From contig NZ_BMRY01000003.1 in the NCBI RefSeq assembly GCF_014648875.1, positions 682,001-746,000 on the forward strand: a stretch of DNA of 64,000 nt, in the 5' to 3' direction. Below, piece after piece: positions 8,901 to 24,700 of this stretch (positions are counted from its first letter, which is position 1; each line of letters starts with the position of its first letter). The position numbers and the translations under genes are program-made. A model generated the notes under the pieces. The model did not search any database and had not been told where the DNA came from. It worked only from the letters and a program-made list of their open reading frames with translations. Source of the DNA: Streptomyces parvus (GTDB taxonomy: Bacteria > Actinomycetota > Actinomycetes > Streptomycetales > Streptomycetaceae).

Positions 8901-9962
8901 TGGCTGCTGGCCGACGGCCGGAAGGTCGCGGCCGAGGTCACCCGGTCCCGCTCCGGCACGATCGTGGACGAGTCCGTGGCGGGCGAGGAAGGCCGTACGG
9001 ACGGGCCGGACTTCCGCTACGACGGGGCCGGACGCCTCGTGGAGGCCTGGCTGAAGGGACACCGGTACGGCTACGACTTCACCTCGGCGGCCCCCGCCGA
9101 CTGCCCGGAGGGCACCCGTTCCAACGCGGGCCTGAACTCCAACCGGGTCCGTCTGACCGACCGTACGGCCGAGGGAACGACCGAGACCGGCTACTGCTAC
9201 GACGACGCCGACCGGCTGATCGCCACCACCGGGGACAACCCGGTGACCGGCTTCAGCTACGCCGAGAACGGTCACCTGACCGGCTACGGGCCCGAGGACG
9301 CCAGGACGACGCAGCGGTCGGACGCCGGTGAGCGCTACCTCGGCGGCGGCACGAGCGGTCCGGGCGCGGTGGACGTCACGTACACGGAGGACACCGTCGA
9401 CCACCAGGTGGGCCGCAAGGTCACCGGTGCGGGCGCGGAGGAACACCTCTACGGAAACACCTCGATGGACGACGCGGACCTCGACCTGGTCCTGCGGACG
9501 GACAAGCGGGTGCTGTCCCGGATCGTGGCGCTGCCCGGCGGTGTGGTCCTCGGCACGAAGGACGCCGCGTACAGCGGCAAGGAGACCTGGAGCCACCCGA
9601 CGGTGCGCGGGGACATCTTCCTCGTGACGGGTGACAACGGCCGGCAGGCCGGCGGGATCTACCGCTACACCCCGTTCGGCGAACCGCTGGACGCGAAGGG
9701 CGCGGTGGACCGCGACCACGTGCCCGACAACATGCCCGGTGACTTCGACCACGGGTGGCTGGGCCAGTACCAGGTGCTCACCGAGCACTCCGGCGCGCAG
9801 TACGTGACCGTGCTGGACACCCGGGTGTTCAACCTGGCCTTCGGCAGGTTCTCCGCCCCCGTGGGCGACGGCCCCTTCCTCAACGGCTACGAGTACGCGG
9901 CCGGTGACCCGGTCAACCACACGAGCATCAACGGATTCGACCTCGAGGTGGAGACAGAATGA
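5961..9962 (+). CDS. secreted PA14 / Rhs (YD)-repeat protein, no toxin tip
   Basis: A 1333-residue protein. The N-terminus has Arg residues, a hydrophobic core and an Ala-x-Ala-like site (TPVSA, near residue 37), so it is probably exported by Sec. After a fibronectin-like stretch, residues about 226-366 resemble a PA14 carbohydrate-binding domain (GSYFPGD, LRIWLDGKLVLDDWDG). A Lys/Asp-rich linker near residue 440 precedes YD/RHS repeats (YDAAGRVLSVEL, YDEAGRIV types) to about residue 1310. The Rhs core end FGRFSAPVGDGPFLNGYEYAAGDPVN is present, but only about 15 residues follow, so no polymorphic toxin domain exists. Its stop overlaps the hydroxylase ATG (ATGA), tying it to biosynthetic genes. 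I see no known precedent for its role; a scaffold, shell or surface function is speculation. Confidence 0.85.
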   Translation: MAHSRRLGAAVASGAAVSLAIALLGSETPVSAREGGAHDVALLPAVSGSPVQAAWPDGVFGAAPKASGGPAARAAGPRDGAVLTDTRPELAVERTKGARAYEFVIGTGADPRTGQVTSSGWISQPRWKVPAGLLKDAGEYRWTVRVRHHDGRAGADAPARSFTVDQRLVGAEAGPSPTDTLGPVTVNLATGNVSASVNTAQVPTGAGQLGATFSYNSQAVADSGLTGSYFPGDSATGIGAEERPAAVRTDARIGFRWGAEAPYPEADADSPFRVRWTGKLRVPDHGRYRLGGAHDGGLRIWLDGKLVLDDWDGTAATGAGASYGKALTLRAGRTHDLKVEYRRTDAGGEVGLWARRGGRAVAVPASWLSPSGSVLPPGWTVTPAAEGGATAGAANSVQGPGSAAAAPGAEADRGQEGAPATGSAAPDTAGMRAAKGGSKDKDKGKDEQVPESGPDAQTGLIKAAEEQGLTFSYAGSAECADKAAPAGFVCAVAVPGAGTTQLHYREGKLTRFENPGAEKTDLGFSADHRLTAVRTPLMMDWIAVDPARRDSKAAQYRVDYSRGGQFPKSVTGPEPTGFATGDPRSPRHAYTFRTGGADVRVAGVDTPRRTTHDASGRLLTDTDATGRTVRTAWTPADQVASRTDAAGLVTTTVYDENTGQPSGTYGPGPAKCFGPDLTPVSPAPAGCARIPAETTTLGPTGITTVRADSDGVPERVVENRFNAMGIPDTTVVDPKGLALATTMEFDETFRPVAQKLPSGAKRTYEFHGPDERVDNPCTPENDPAPQRGLPKSVSSAVPGAGKTPRAEKFVFNARGLPAAVNFGGGDWTCVTYDDRGRISKMFIPGNDALAERTVVYDLAIGGDPLLGGSTEPDHTVRIRTDLLGRAIEFTDTYGTRTETFFDRAGRPVTEKVTPPNHRDAAQIKRTRYDAAGRVLSVELDGRSLARTEYDAGGRLAGVRYGNATRLTVGRDEAGRIVAKNWLLADGRKVAAEVTRSRSGTIVDESVAGEEGRTDGPDFRYDGAGRLVEAWLKGHRYGYDFTSAAPADCPEGTRSNAGLNSNRVRLTDRTAEGTTETGYCYDDADRLIATTGDNPVTGFSYAENGHLTGYGPEDARTTQRSDAGERYLGGGTSGPGAVDVTYTEDTVDHQVGRKVTGAGAEEHLYGNTSMDDADLDLVLRTDKRVLSRIVALPGGVVLGTKDAAYSGKETWSHPTVRGDIFLVTGDNGRQAGGIYRYTPFGEPLDAKGAVDRDHVPDNMPGDFDHGWLGQYQVLTEHSGAQYVTVLDTRVFNLAFGRFSAPVGDGPFLNGYEYAAGDPVNHTSINGFDLEVETE

Positions 9963-10927
9963 TCAAGACGCCCTTTACCGACGCCGAGGCCGAAGTCCTC
10001 GAGCACAACGGAACCCGGCTCGTGCGCGTCCGCCCTCGGCACGACGGGGACCACCGCGCCTGGTTCACGGCCAACACCGAAGCCTTCCGCTCGGCGATGT
10101 ACGAGCACGCGGCGGTGATGGTGAAGGACTGCGGGATCGTCGAACAGAGCGAACTGGCCGTCCTCGCCGAGGAGATCGGCGGCAGCACCCTCGAGTACAA
10201 CGAGCGCTCGACGCCCCGCAGCCGGGTCACCGGCAAGGTGTACACCTCGACGGAGTACCCGGCCGACCAGAGCATTCCGCAGCACAACGAGAGCGCGTAC
10301 TCGGAGAACTGGCCGCACAACGTCTTCTTCTTCTGCGCCCTCGCGGCGCGCACCGGCGGAGAGACCCCGGTGGCCGACAGCGGCGCCGTGCTCGACCGGC
10401 TGCCGGCCGGTCTCGTCCGGCGGTTCGAGGAGAAGGGCGTCGTGTACACCCGCACCTACCGCACCGGCATGGGGCTGTCCTGGCAGGAGGGGTTCCAGAC
10501 CGACGACAAGGGTTACGTGGAGAGCTACTGCGCCGACCACAACATCCAGACGGACTGGGACGGCGACCTGCTGCGCACGCGGCAGAAGCGCCAGGCGGTG
10601 ACCGTGCACCCGGTCACCGGCCGGAAGGTGTGGTTCAACCAGGCCCACCTGTTCCATGTGAACGCGCTGCCCGAGGACGTACGCGAAGGCCTGCTCGAGA
10701 TCTGCGGCGAGGACGGACTGCCGCGCAACGCCTACTACGGCGACGGCACCCCCATCACCGCGGACGAGCTGGCCACCATCCTCGGCGTCTACGACGAGAC
10801 GACCCTCGCCGAGACCTGGGGCACCGGGGACCTGCTCGGGATCGACAACATCCTCACCTCGCACGGCCGCCGCCCCTTCACCGGGGACCGCAAGGTACTG
10901 GTGGCCATGACGCAGCGCGAGGCATAG
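9959..10927 (+). CDS. Fe(II)/2-oxoglutarate hydroxylase, TauD/SyrP-like
   Basis: A 322-residue member of the TauD/clavaminate-synthase fold. The iron facial triad is visible as His109 and Glu111 in PQHNES and the distal His302 in TSHGRRPF; the arginine-containing stretch after it would bind 2-oxoglutarate. The HxE (not HxD) form and the length match SyrP-type enzymes, which beta-hydroxylate aspartate on a carrier domain; AsnO-like enzymes hydroxylate Asn. Module 2 is predicted to load Asn and module 4 an Asp-like residue, so a beta-hydroxy Asp or Asn is the best guess. It overlaps the Rhs gene by 4 nt and lies 2 nt before a P450, so the three are surely co-transcribed. Confidence 0.88.
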   Translation: MIKTPFTDAEAEVLEHNGTRLVRVRPRHDGDHRAWFTANTEAFRSAMYEHAAVMVKDCGIVEQSELAVLAEEIGGSTLEYNERSTPRSRVTGKVYTSTEYPADQSIPQHNESAYSENWPHNVFFFCALAARTGGETPVADSGAVLDRLPAGLVRRFEEKGVVYTRTYRTGMGLSWQEGFQTDDKGYVESYCADHNIQTDWDGDLLRTRQKRQAVTVHPVTGRKVWFNQAHLFHVNALPEDVREGLLEICGEDGLPRNAYYGDGTPITADELATILGVYDETTLAETWGTGDLLGIDNILTSHGRRPFTGDRKVLVAMTQREA

Positions 10928-10929
10928 CC

Positions 10930-12150
10930 ATGGCCGTGGCCACGCAGCCGCCGGGGAACGTGGATCTCAGCGACCCGCAGACCTTCCTGGACCATGATCT
11001 GGTGCCGATGTGGCAGCGGTTCAGGCGGGAGAGTCCCGTCCACTGGCATGCCGTCGAGGGCTGGAAGGTGCCCGGTTTCTGGGTGCTCTCCCGCTACGAC
11101 GACGTCATGTCCGTCTACCGGGACAACAAGAGGTTCACCTCGGAGCGGGGCAACGTCCTCGCCACCCTCCTGGAGGGCGGCGACTCGGCGGCGGGCAAGA
11201 TGCTGGCGGTCACCGACGGCCGACGCCACCGCGAGCTGCGCAATCTGCTGCTGAAGGCCTTCGCGCCCCGGGTGCTGGAGCGTGTGGTCGAGGGGGTGCG
11301 GCGCCGGGCCGACCGGCTGGTGCGCCAGGGGCTCGAACGCGGGGACTGCGACTTCGCGCAGGACATCGCGGAACACATCCCCATGGCCACCATCGCCGAT
11401 CTGCTGGGGGTCCCCGCGTCCGACCGGGACTATCTGCTCTCGCTGACCAAACAGGCGCTCAGCGCGGAGGAGGCCGGCCAGTCGGGCGACGAGGCCCTCG
11501 TCGCCCGGCAGGAGCTCCTCCTCTACTTCGCCGATCTGGCGGAGGACCGCCGCGAGAACCCGGAGAGCGACGTGGTGAGCGTGCTCGCCACGGCCACGAT
11601 CGACGGCGAACCGCTCACCGAGCAGGAGATCGTCTTCAACTGCTACAGCGTGATCATCGGCGGCGACGAGACCAGCCGGCTTTCGATGATCGGCGGGATG
11701 CACGAGCTGATGGAGCATCCCGGGCAGTGGCGGCGGCTGAGCTCCGGAGAGGTCTCCGTGGACAGCGCGGTGGAGGAGGTGCTGCGCTGGGTGACGCCGG
11801 CCATGCACTTCGGCCGCCGGGCCCTGACGGACGTGGAGATCGGCGGTACGACGATCCGGGCCGATGACGTCGTCACCCTGTGGAACACCTCGGCCAACCA
11901 CGACGAGGAGATCTTCGACGACCCCGGCACATTCGACCTCGGCAGGACACCCAACAAGCATGTGTCCTTCGGCTACGGACCCCATTTCTGCCTCGGCGCC
12001 TATCTGGGCCGGGCGGAGATCCACGCCATGCTGACCGCCCTGCGGACCCATGTGTCAGAGGCGGCGCCCACCGGGCCCGCCAAACCCATCCACTCCAATT
12101 TCCTGCGCGGGTACAGCAGTCTGCCCGTCTCCATGCGTCCGCACCGGTAG
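10930..12150 (+). CDS. cytochrome P450
   Basis: A complete 406-residue P450: I-helix GGDETSR, ExxR as EEVLR, and haem loop FGYGPHFCLG with the proximal Cys. The GGDETSR and FGYGxHFCLG features recall the group that hydroxylates amino acids while bound to NRPS carrier domains (the NikQ/OxyD/P450sky kind), but I assign that only as likely. It starts 2 nt after the hydroxylase stop and is followed by a perfect terminator hairpin, so it ends the Rhs-hydroxylase-P450 unit. Expected partner: a carrier-bound residue of the NRPS, with electrons from a ferredoxin not encoded here. Confidence 0.93.
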   Translation: MAVATQPPGNVDLSDPQTFLDHDLVPMWQRFRRESPVHWHAVEGWKVPGFWVLSRYDDVMSVYRDNKRFTSERGNVLATLLEGGDSAAGKMLAVTDGRRHRELRNLLLKAFAPRVLERVVEGVRRRADRLVRQGLERGDCDFAQDIAEHIPMATIADLLGVPASDRDYLLSLTKQALSAEEAGQSGDEALVARQELLLYFADLAEDRRENPESDVVSVLATATIDGEPLTEQEIVFNCYSVIIGGDETSRLSMIGGMHELMEHPGQWRRLSSGEVSVDSAVEEVLRWVTPAMHFGRRALTDVEIGGTTIRADDVVTLWNTSANHDEEIFDDPGTFDLGRTPNKHVSFGYGPHFCLGAYLGRAEIHAMLTALRTHVSEAAPTGPAKPIHSNFLRGYSSLPVSMRPHR

Positions 12151-12184
12151 GACCGTCCCCCGCTTCTGCCGGTGTGAACGAACG

Positions 12185-12215
12185 AGTGCCCCGACCTCCC
12201 CTTGGTCGGGGCACT
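12185..12215 (+). terminator. hairpin terminator before the NRPS genes
   Basis: A perfect 12-bp stem, AGTGCCCCGACC (12185-12196) with GGTCGGGGCACT (12204-12215), and a 7-nt loop. It separates the hydroxylase/P450 unit from the NRPS operon, implying the NRPS genes have their own promoter. Confidence 0.8.
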
Positions 12216-12422
12216 CCATTCTTGCGCCGCCGTCTAGACCGTCGCGCCCGCGTTGACCAGGGCAATGCACATCTTTCGATATGACGATCTCGGCGGATCG
12301 AAGTTTTTCATGCGCCCATGGAGACGCAGGCCCGCGTTCGTACTGTTGATCCGGTCGCCTACAGGTACTTTCTGTGCGATTTCACGGATCCCGCAGTGTC
12401 TATTCAATCGGAGTGAATGGAA
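12216..12422 (+). promoter_or_regulatory. leader and likely promoter region of the NRPS operon
   Basis: About 200 bp, AT-richer than its surroundings, lies between the terminator and the first NRPS start. A weak candidate -35 TTGACC (12253-12258) is followed 18 nt later by CGATAT (12277-12282). This is a by-eye guess. A GGAG ribosome site at 12410-12413 supports the ATG at 12423 over the one at 12417. Confidence 0.35.
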
Positions 12423-18700
<6,278 letters not shown>

Positions 18701-18701
<1 letters not shown>

Positions 18702-21700
18702 TGACGAAGTCGGGCCCCGAGGACATTCTTCCGCTGTCCCCGCTCCAGGAAGGCCTGCTCTTCCACGCGCTGTACGACGAGACCGGCAGCGACGTCTACA
18801 CCGTGCAGGTGGTGCTCGACCTCGGCGGCCGGCTCGACGAGGACGTCCTGCGCGCCACCGCCGAGGCGCTGCTGCGCCGCCACGCCAACCTGCGCGTCGG
18901 CTTCCTGCACCCCAAGCAGAGCCGGCCCGTGCAGGTCGTCGCCCGGGAGGTCGAACTCCCCTGGGAGCGGACCGACCTGCGCGCGCTGGGCGAGGAGGAG
19001 CGCGCGGCCGAGCTGGACCGTATCCAGGCCGCGGAGAAGGCCCACCGCTTCGACCTGGCGCGCCCCCCGCTGATGCGCTACCGGCTGGTGCGGCTCGCCG
19101 ACGACGCGTACCGCCTGCTGTGCACCTTCCACCACATCCTGCTCGACGGCTGGTCGACCTCGGTGCTGCTCGGCGAACTCTTCGAGCTGTACGGGAAGGG
19201 CGCGGACGTCACCAGCCTCCCGCCGGTCACACCGTTCCGCGAGCACCTGGCCCATCTGGCACGGCGGGACAGCGCGGCCGCCGAGGAGGCGTGGCGGCAG
19301 GCGCTGGCCGGTATCGAGTCGCCGACCCGGCTCGTGCGCTCCGACCCGGCGCGGGCGGTCGTGCACCCCGAGCAGCTGGCCATCGAGCTGTCCGCCGGGG
19401 ACACCGCGGCCCTTTCGGCGCGGCTGCGCGCCAACGACCTGACCTTCAGCAGCGCCGTGCACGGCTCCTGGGGCCTGTTGCTGTCCGTGCTGACCGGCAG
19501 TGAGGACGTCGTCTTCGGCACGGTCGTCTCCGGCCGCCCGCCCGAGACGCCGGGCGTCGAGCGCATGGTCGGCATGCTGATCAACAGCCTGCCCGTCCGC
19601 GTACGTCTGCACGGCGGCGACTCGCTGGTGTCGGTGCTGGGGCGGCTCCAGAGCGAGCACCTGGAGATGATGCCCCACCAGTACACCGGGATGCGGGACA
19701 TCCACCGGCTGTCCGGGCACGCCGAACTCTTCGACACCTACGTGGCGTTCGAGAACTTCCCCTTCGATCTCCAGAGCCTGCGGGACCTCGCCGGCGATCT
19801 GACCATCGACGGCTTCGACGTACTGGACGCCAACCACTACCCGCTGTGCCTGGTGTCGCACGTCTACGAGGGCAGCCTGCGGCTGGTCCTCAACTACCGG
19901 CCCGACCTGTTCGAGCGGGAGCAGGTGGAGGTCATCGGCGGCCGTCTGGTGCGGCTGCTCCAGGCGCTGATCGAGGACCCGGGGCGGGCGGTGTCCTCCC
20001 TCGACCTGCTGACCGGGAGCGAGCGGGCCGAGCTGGCCGCCGCGGCCGACGGCACCGTACGGCGGGAGACGTTCCCCGAGCTGTTCGCCGCGCAGGTCGC
20101 GCGGACCCCCGACGCGGTGGCCGTGGAGTCCGACGACGTGTCGTTGACCTACGCCGAACTGGACGCCCGTGCGGAGAGGCTGGCGGCCCGGCTCGCCGGC
20201 CTCGGCGTGGGGCCCGAGCAGGTCGTGGCCCTCGTGCTGGGGCGGTCGGTGGAGTCGGTCGTCGGCTCGCTCGCGGTGATGCGGGCGGGCGCGGCCTATC
20301 TGCCGGTGGACCCGGACTACCCGGCCGAACGCATCGGATTCGTGTTCTCCGACGCCCGCCCCGCCGCGGTCCTCACCACCGCCGCCCACGCCGCCGTGGT
20401 GCCCGGGAGCGAGGGCATGTCCGTACTCGTGCTCGACGGCGACGGCGACGGCGACGGCGACCACGAGGGCGAGACGCCGGCCGCCGCGGCGCCCGCGGGC
20501 CCCGCGTCCGTGGACAGCCCCGCCTACGTGATCTACACCTCCGGTTCCACCGGTGTGCCCAAGGGCGTCGTGGTGACGCACTCCGGGCTGGCCGCGTTCG
20601 CCGCGACCGAGCGGGACCGGTTCGCCGTGACGGAGTCGAGCCGGATCCTGCAGTTCTCCTCGCCGAGCTTCGACGCGTCGGTGCTGGAGCTGTGCATGAC
20701 CCTGACCGCCGGGGCCGCGCTGGTGGTTCCCGGACCGGCGCCGCTGGCGGGTGAGCCGCTGGCCGAGGTGATCGCGGACCGCCGGGTCACCCACGCGCTG
20801 ATCCCGCCCGCCGCCCTCGCGAGCGTGCCGGTGAGGGGGCTCGACGGGTTCTCGTGCCTGATCGTGGGCGGCGACGCGTGCTCGGCCGAGCTGGTCGAGC
20901 GGTGGGCCCCCGGGCGCCGCATGGTCAACGCCTACGGCCCCACCGAGTCCACGGTCGCCGTGTCGATCAGTGCCCCGCTGGAGCCGGCCGGCGGCGTGCC
21001 GCCCATCGGCACGCCGGTGCTCGGCACCCGCGCCTACGTTCTGGACGGATCGCTGCGCCTGGTCGCCCCCGGGGTGCCGGGTGAGCTGTATGTGGCGGGC
21101 CCCGGACTGGCGCGCGGCTATCTCCGGCGTGCCGCACTGACCTCGGAGCGGTTCGTCGCCGACCCGTTCGGCGCGCCGGGGGAGCGGATGTACCGGACCG
21201 GCGACGTCGTGCGCCGGCTGGACAACGGCGAGCTGGAGTTCGTCGGCCGCGCCGACGCCCAGGTCAAGGTGCGCGGCTTCCGGATCGAGCTGGGCGAGGT
21301 CGAGAGCGCCCTGGTCCGCGACGAGGGGGTGGACCAGGCGGCCGTGGTGGTGCACGAGGCCCAGCCCGGTGTGAAGCAGCTCGTCGCCTACGTCGTCCCC
21401 GCGGGCCCGGGTACGGTCCGGCCGCAGGCGCTTCGGGAGTCGGTCGCCGAACGGCTGCCCGACCACATGGTCCCGGCGCTCGTCGTCGAGCTGGACGCGC
21501 TGCCGCTGATGGTCAACGGCAAGCTGGACCGCAAGGCCCTTCCCGCTCCCGTGTTCGCCGTGAAGGAGGGGCGTGCCCCGGCCAACCCGCGCGAGGAGCT
21601 GCTGTGCACCCTCTTCGCCGAGGTCCTCGGGGTGCCGGAGGTCGGGGTCGACCAGAGCTTCTTCGAGCTCGGCGGCGACAGCATCGGCTCCATCCAGCTG

Positions 21701-24700
21701 ATCAGCCGCGCCCGTAAGGCCGGCCTGCGCTTCAGCCCGCGCGACGTCTTCACCCACCGGACCGTCGAGGCGCTCGCCGCCGCTGCCAAGGAGGCGGCCG
21801 CCCCCGCCCGTCGCGCGCCCTCCGACGGGGTCGGCGGTGTCCCGCTGACCCCGATCATCCACTGGTTCAGCGAACACGGCGGCGACGTCACCCACTTCAA
21901 CCAGTCGATGCCGCTGCCGACACCCGCCGGACTCGACTCGGCCCGGGTCGCCTCGGTGCTCCAGACCTTCCTCGACCACCACGACGCGCTGCGGCTCCGG
22001 CTGACCCGTATCGAGGACATCGGGGAATGGACCCTGGAGGTCACCCCGCGCGGCACCGTGCCCGCCGAGGACTGCCTCCACCGGGTGGACGTCCAGGGCG
22101 TCGGCGCGGACGAACTCGCGGCCGTCCACCGCCGGGAGGCCGCCGCCGCACAGGCGAGGCTCGCCCCGGAGTCCGGCCGCATGGTCCAGGCCGTCTGGTT
22201 CGACGCCGGATCCGACCGGCCCGGCCGGCTGCTGCTGGTCATCCACCACCTGTCGGTCGACGGCGTCTCCTGGCGCATCCTGCTGCCCGAGGTCGCGGCG
22301 GCCCTGGAGGCCGCCGCCGAGGGAGCGCCGTTCACCCCCGAGCCGGTCGGCACGTCCTTCCGCCGGTGGGCCCAGCAGCTGACCGCGGCGGCCGGCGAAC
22401 CGGACCGGATCCGCGAACTGCCGCTGTGGCGCGACATCCTGTCCGCACCGGATCCGCTGCTCACCGAACGCCCGCTCGACCAGGAACGCGACACCCTCGC
22501 CTCCGCCGGGCACCTGACCCTGCGCCTGCCGGCCGAGGTGACGGAACCGCTGCTGGGCCGGGTGCCCGCGGCCTTCAACGCGCAGATCAACGACGTGCTG
22601 CTCACCGCGCTCGCCGTCGCCGTCGCCGACTGGCGGCGCCGTCAGGGCCGCGGCGACGGCTCCTCCGTCCTGGTCGGCCTGGAGGGCCACGGCCGCGAGG
22701 AGATCGCCGAGGGCTCCGACCTGTCCCGTACCGTCGGCTGGTTCACCAGCCTGTATCCCGTACGTCTCGACCCCGGCGAGGCGCCCGCCGCCGAGCTCCT
22801 CAAGGGCGGCCCCGCCCTCACGTCCGCTCTCAAGGCGGTCAAGGAACAGCTGCGCGCCATCCCGGACAACGGGATCGGCTACGGGCTGCTGCGCCACCTC
22901 AACCCGCGTACCGCCGTGACCCTCGCCAAGTTCGCCGAGCCGCAGATCGGGTTCAACTACCTCGGCCGCATCGGCGGCGACGACACCGAGGACGCCGGTC
23001 TGGGCGGCGGCGCCGACCCGACGACCCCGCTGCCGTACACGCTGGTCGTCAACGCGGTCACCGAGACCCACAACGACACGCCCCGGCTCTCCGTGACCTG
23101 GTCCTGGCCGGGCGAACTGCTGGCCGATGCCGATGTCCAGGAGCTGGCGCAGGCGTGGTTCACGGCGCTGGAGGCGCTGGTCGCGCTCGCGGACCGGCCC
23201 GACGGCGGGGGCGGACTCGTCCCCTCCGATCTGCCGCTCGTGCCGCTCCCCCAGGCGGAGATCGACCGGCTGGAGCAGGCGCAGCCGCGGCTGGCCGACG
23301 TCCTGCCGCTCTCCCCGTTGCAGGAGGGGCTGCTCTTCCACACCGAGTACGACCAGCGGGCCGAGGACGTCTACATCACCCGGCTCGCCGTGGACATCCG
23401 CGGTGACCTGGACACCGGTGCGCTCCGAGCCGCGGTGGCCGGACTGCTGCGCCGGCACGACAGCCTGCGTGCCGCGTTCCGTCACACGAGCGAGGGAACG
23501 CCCGTACAGCTCATCCCCGGCGAGGTCCGACTCCCGTGGTACCAGGCCGACTTGAGTGAACTGGACGAGGAGGAGCAGCGCACCCGGCTGGAGGCACTGC
23601 TGGTGCAGGAGAGGGCGCGCCGCTTCGACCCCCAGCAGCCCCCGCTGCTGCGCTTCACGCTGATACGTCTCGGCGCGGACAGCCACCGGCTGCTGGTCGC
23701 CGCCCACCATCTCCTGCTGGACGGCTGGTCGGCGCCGGTGCTCGCCGGTGAGCTCTTCGCCCTCTACGGCACGGCGGGCGACGACTCCGCGCTGCCGCCC
23801 GTCGTTCCGTACAAGGAGTATCTGAGCTGGCTGGCCGCGCAGGACGGATCGGCGGCCCGGGACGCCTGGCGTGAGGCGCTGGCCGGTATCGAGGAGCCGA
23901 CCCTGGTCGCCCCCGCCGCCGGGGAGGCCGGGCCGAACCTGCCGGGCCGGATCGTCGACGAGCTGCCGGCCGAGCTGACCGCCGCCCTCACCGCCGTGGC
24001 CCGTACCCACGACCTCACCATGAACGCGGTGGTGCAGGGCGCCTGGGGGATCGTCCTCGCCGGGCTGACCGGCCGCGACGACGTGCTGTTCGGGGAGACG
24101 GTCTCGGGCCGTCCGCCGGAGCTCCCGGGCGTCGAGTCGATGGTCGGGCTGTTCAGCAACACCGTGCCCGTACGGGTGCGGATCGTCCCGGACCGCTCGG
24201 TCGTCGACACCCTCCGCACGGTCCAGGACCAGCGGGTGGGGCTCCTCGCGCACCACTACATCGGTCTGGCCGAACTCCAGCAGATCGCGGGCCTGAACAC
24301 GCTGTTCGACACCGCGGTGGTCTTCGAGAACTTCCCGGCGGGCCCCGGGGACCAGACCCTCGTGCACGGCCTCGCCCTGACCGACGTGGACACCAAGGGC
24401 GACAACCACTACCCGCTGGGCATGGTGGTGATGCAGGACGACGAGCGGATGACCCTCAACTGGTACTACCGCACCGACCTGCTCGACCCACGCCTCGTCC
24501 AGGCCGCCACCTCGCGGCTGCGCCGGGTACTGGAGACCGTCGCCGCCGCGCCGCAGACGCCCCTGGGCCGGCTCGACCTGCTGGGCGAGGAGGAGAACTC
24601 GCGGCTGGAGGCCGACGTCAGCGGCCCCGAACTCCCCGCGACCCGGGCCGTCGTGCCCGAGCTGTTCCAGGCCCAGGCCGGGCGGACGCCCGACGCCGTG

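Noticed and set aside
5961..9962. Rhs protein as a polymorphic toxin with an immunity gene
   Set aside because: Only about 15 residues follow the Rhs core end and the next gene is a 2-oxoglutarate hydroxylase, so there is neither toxin tip nor immunity partner.
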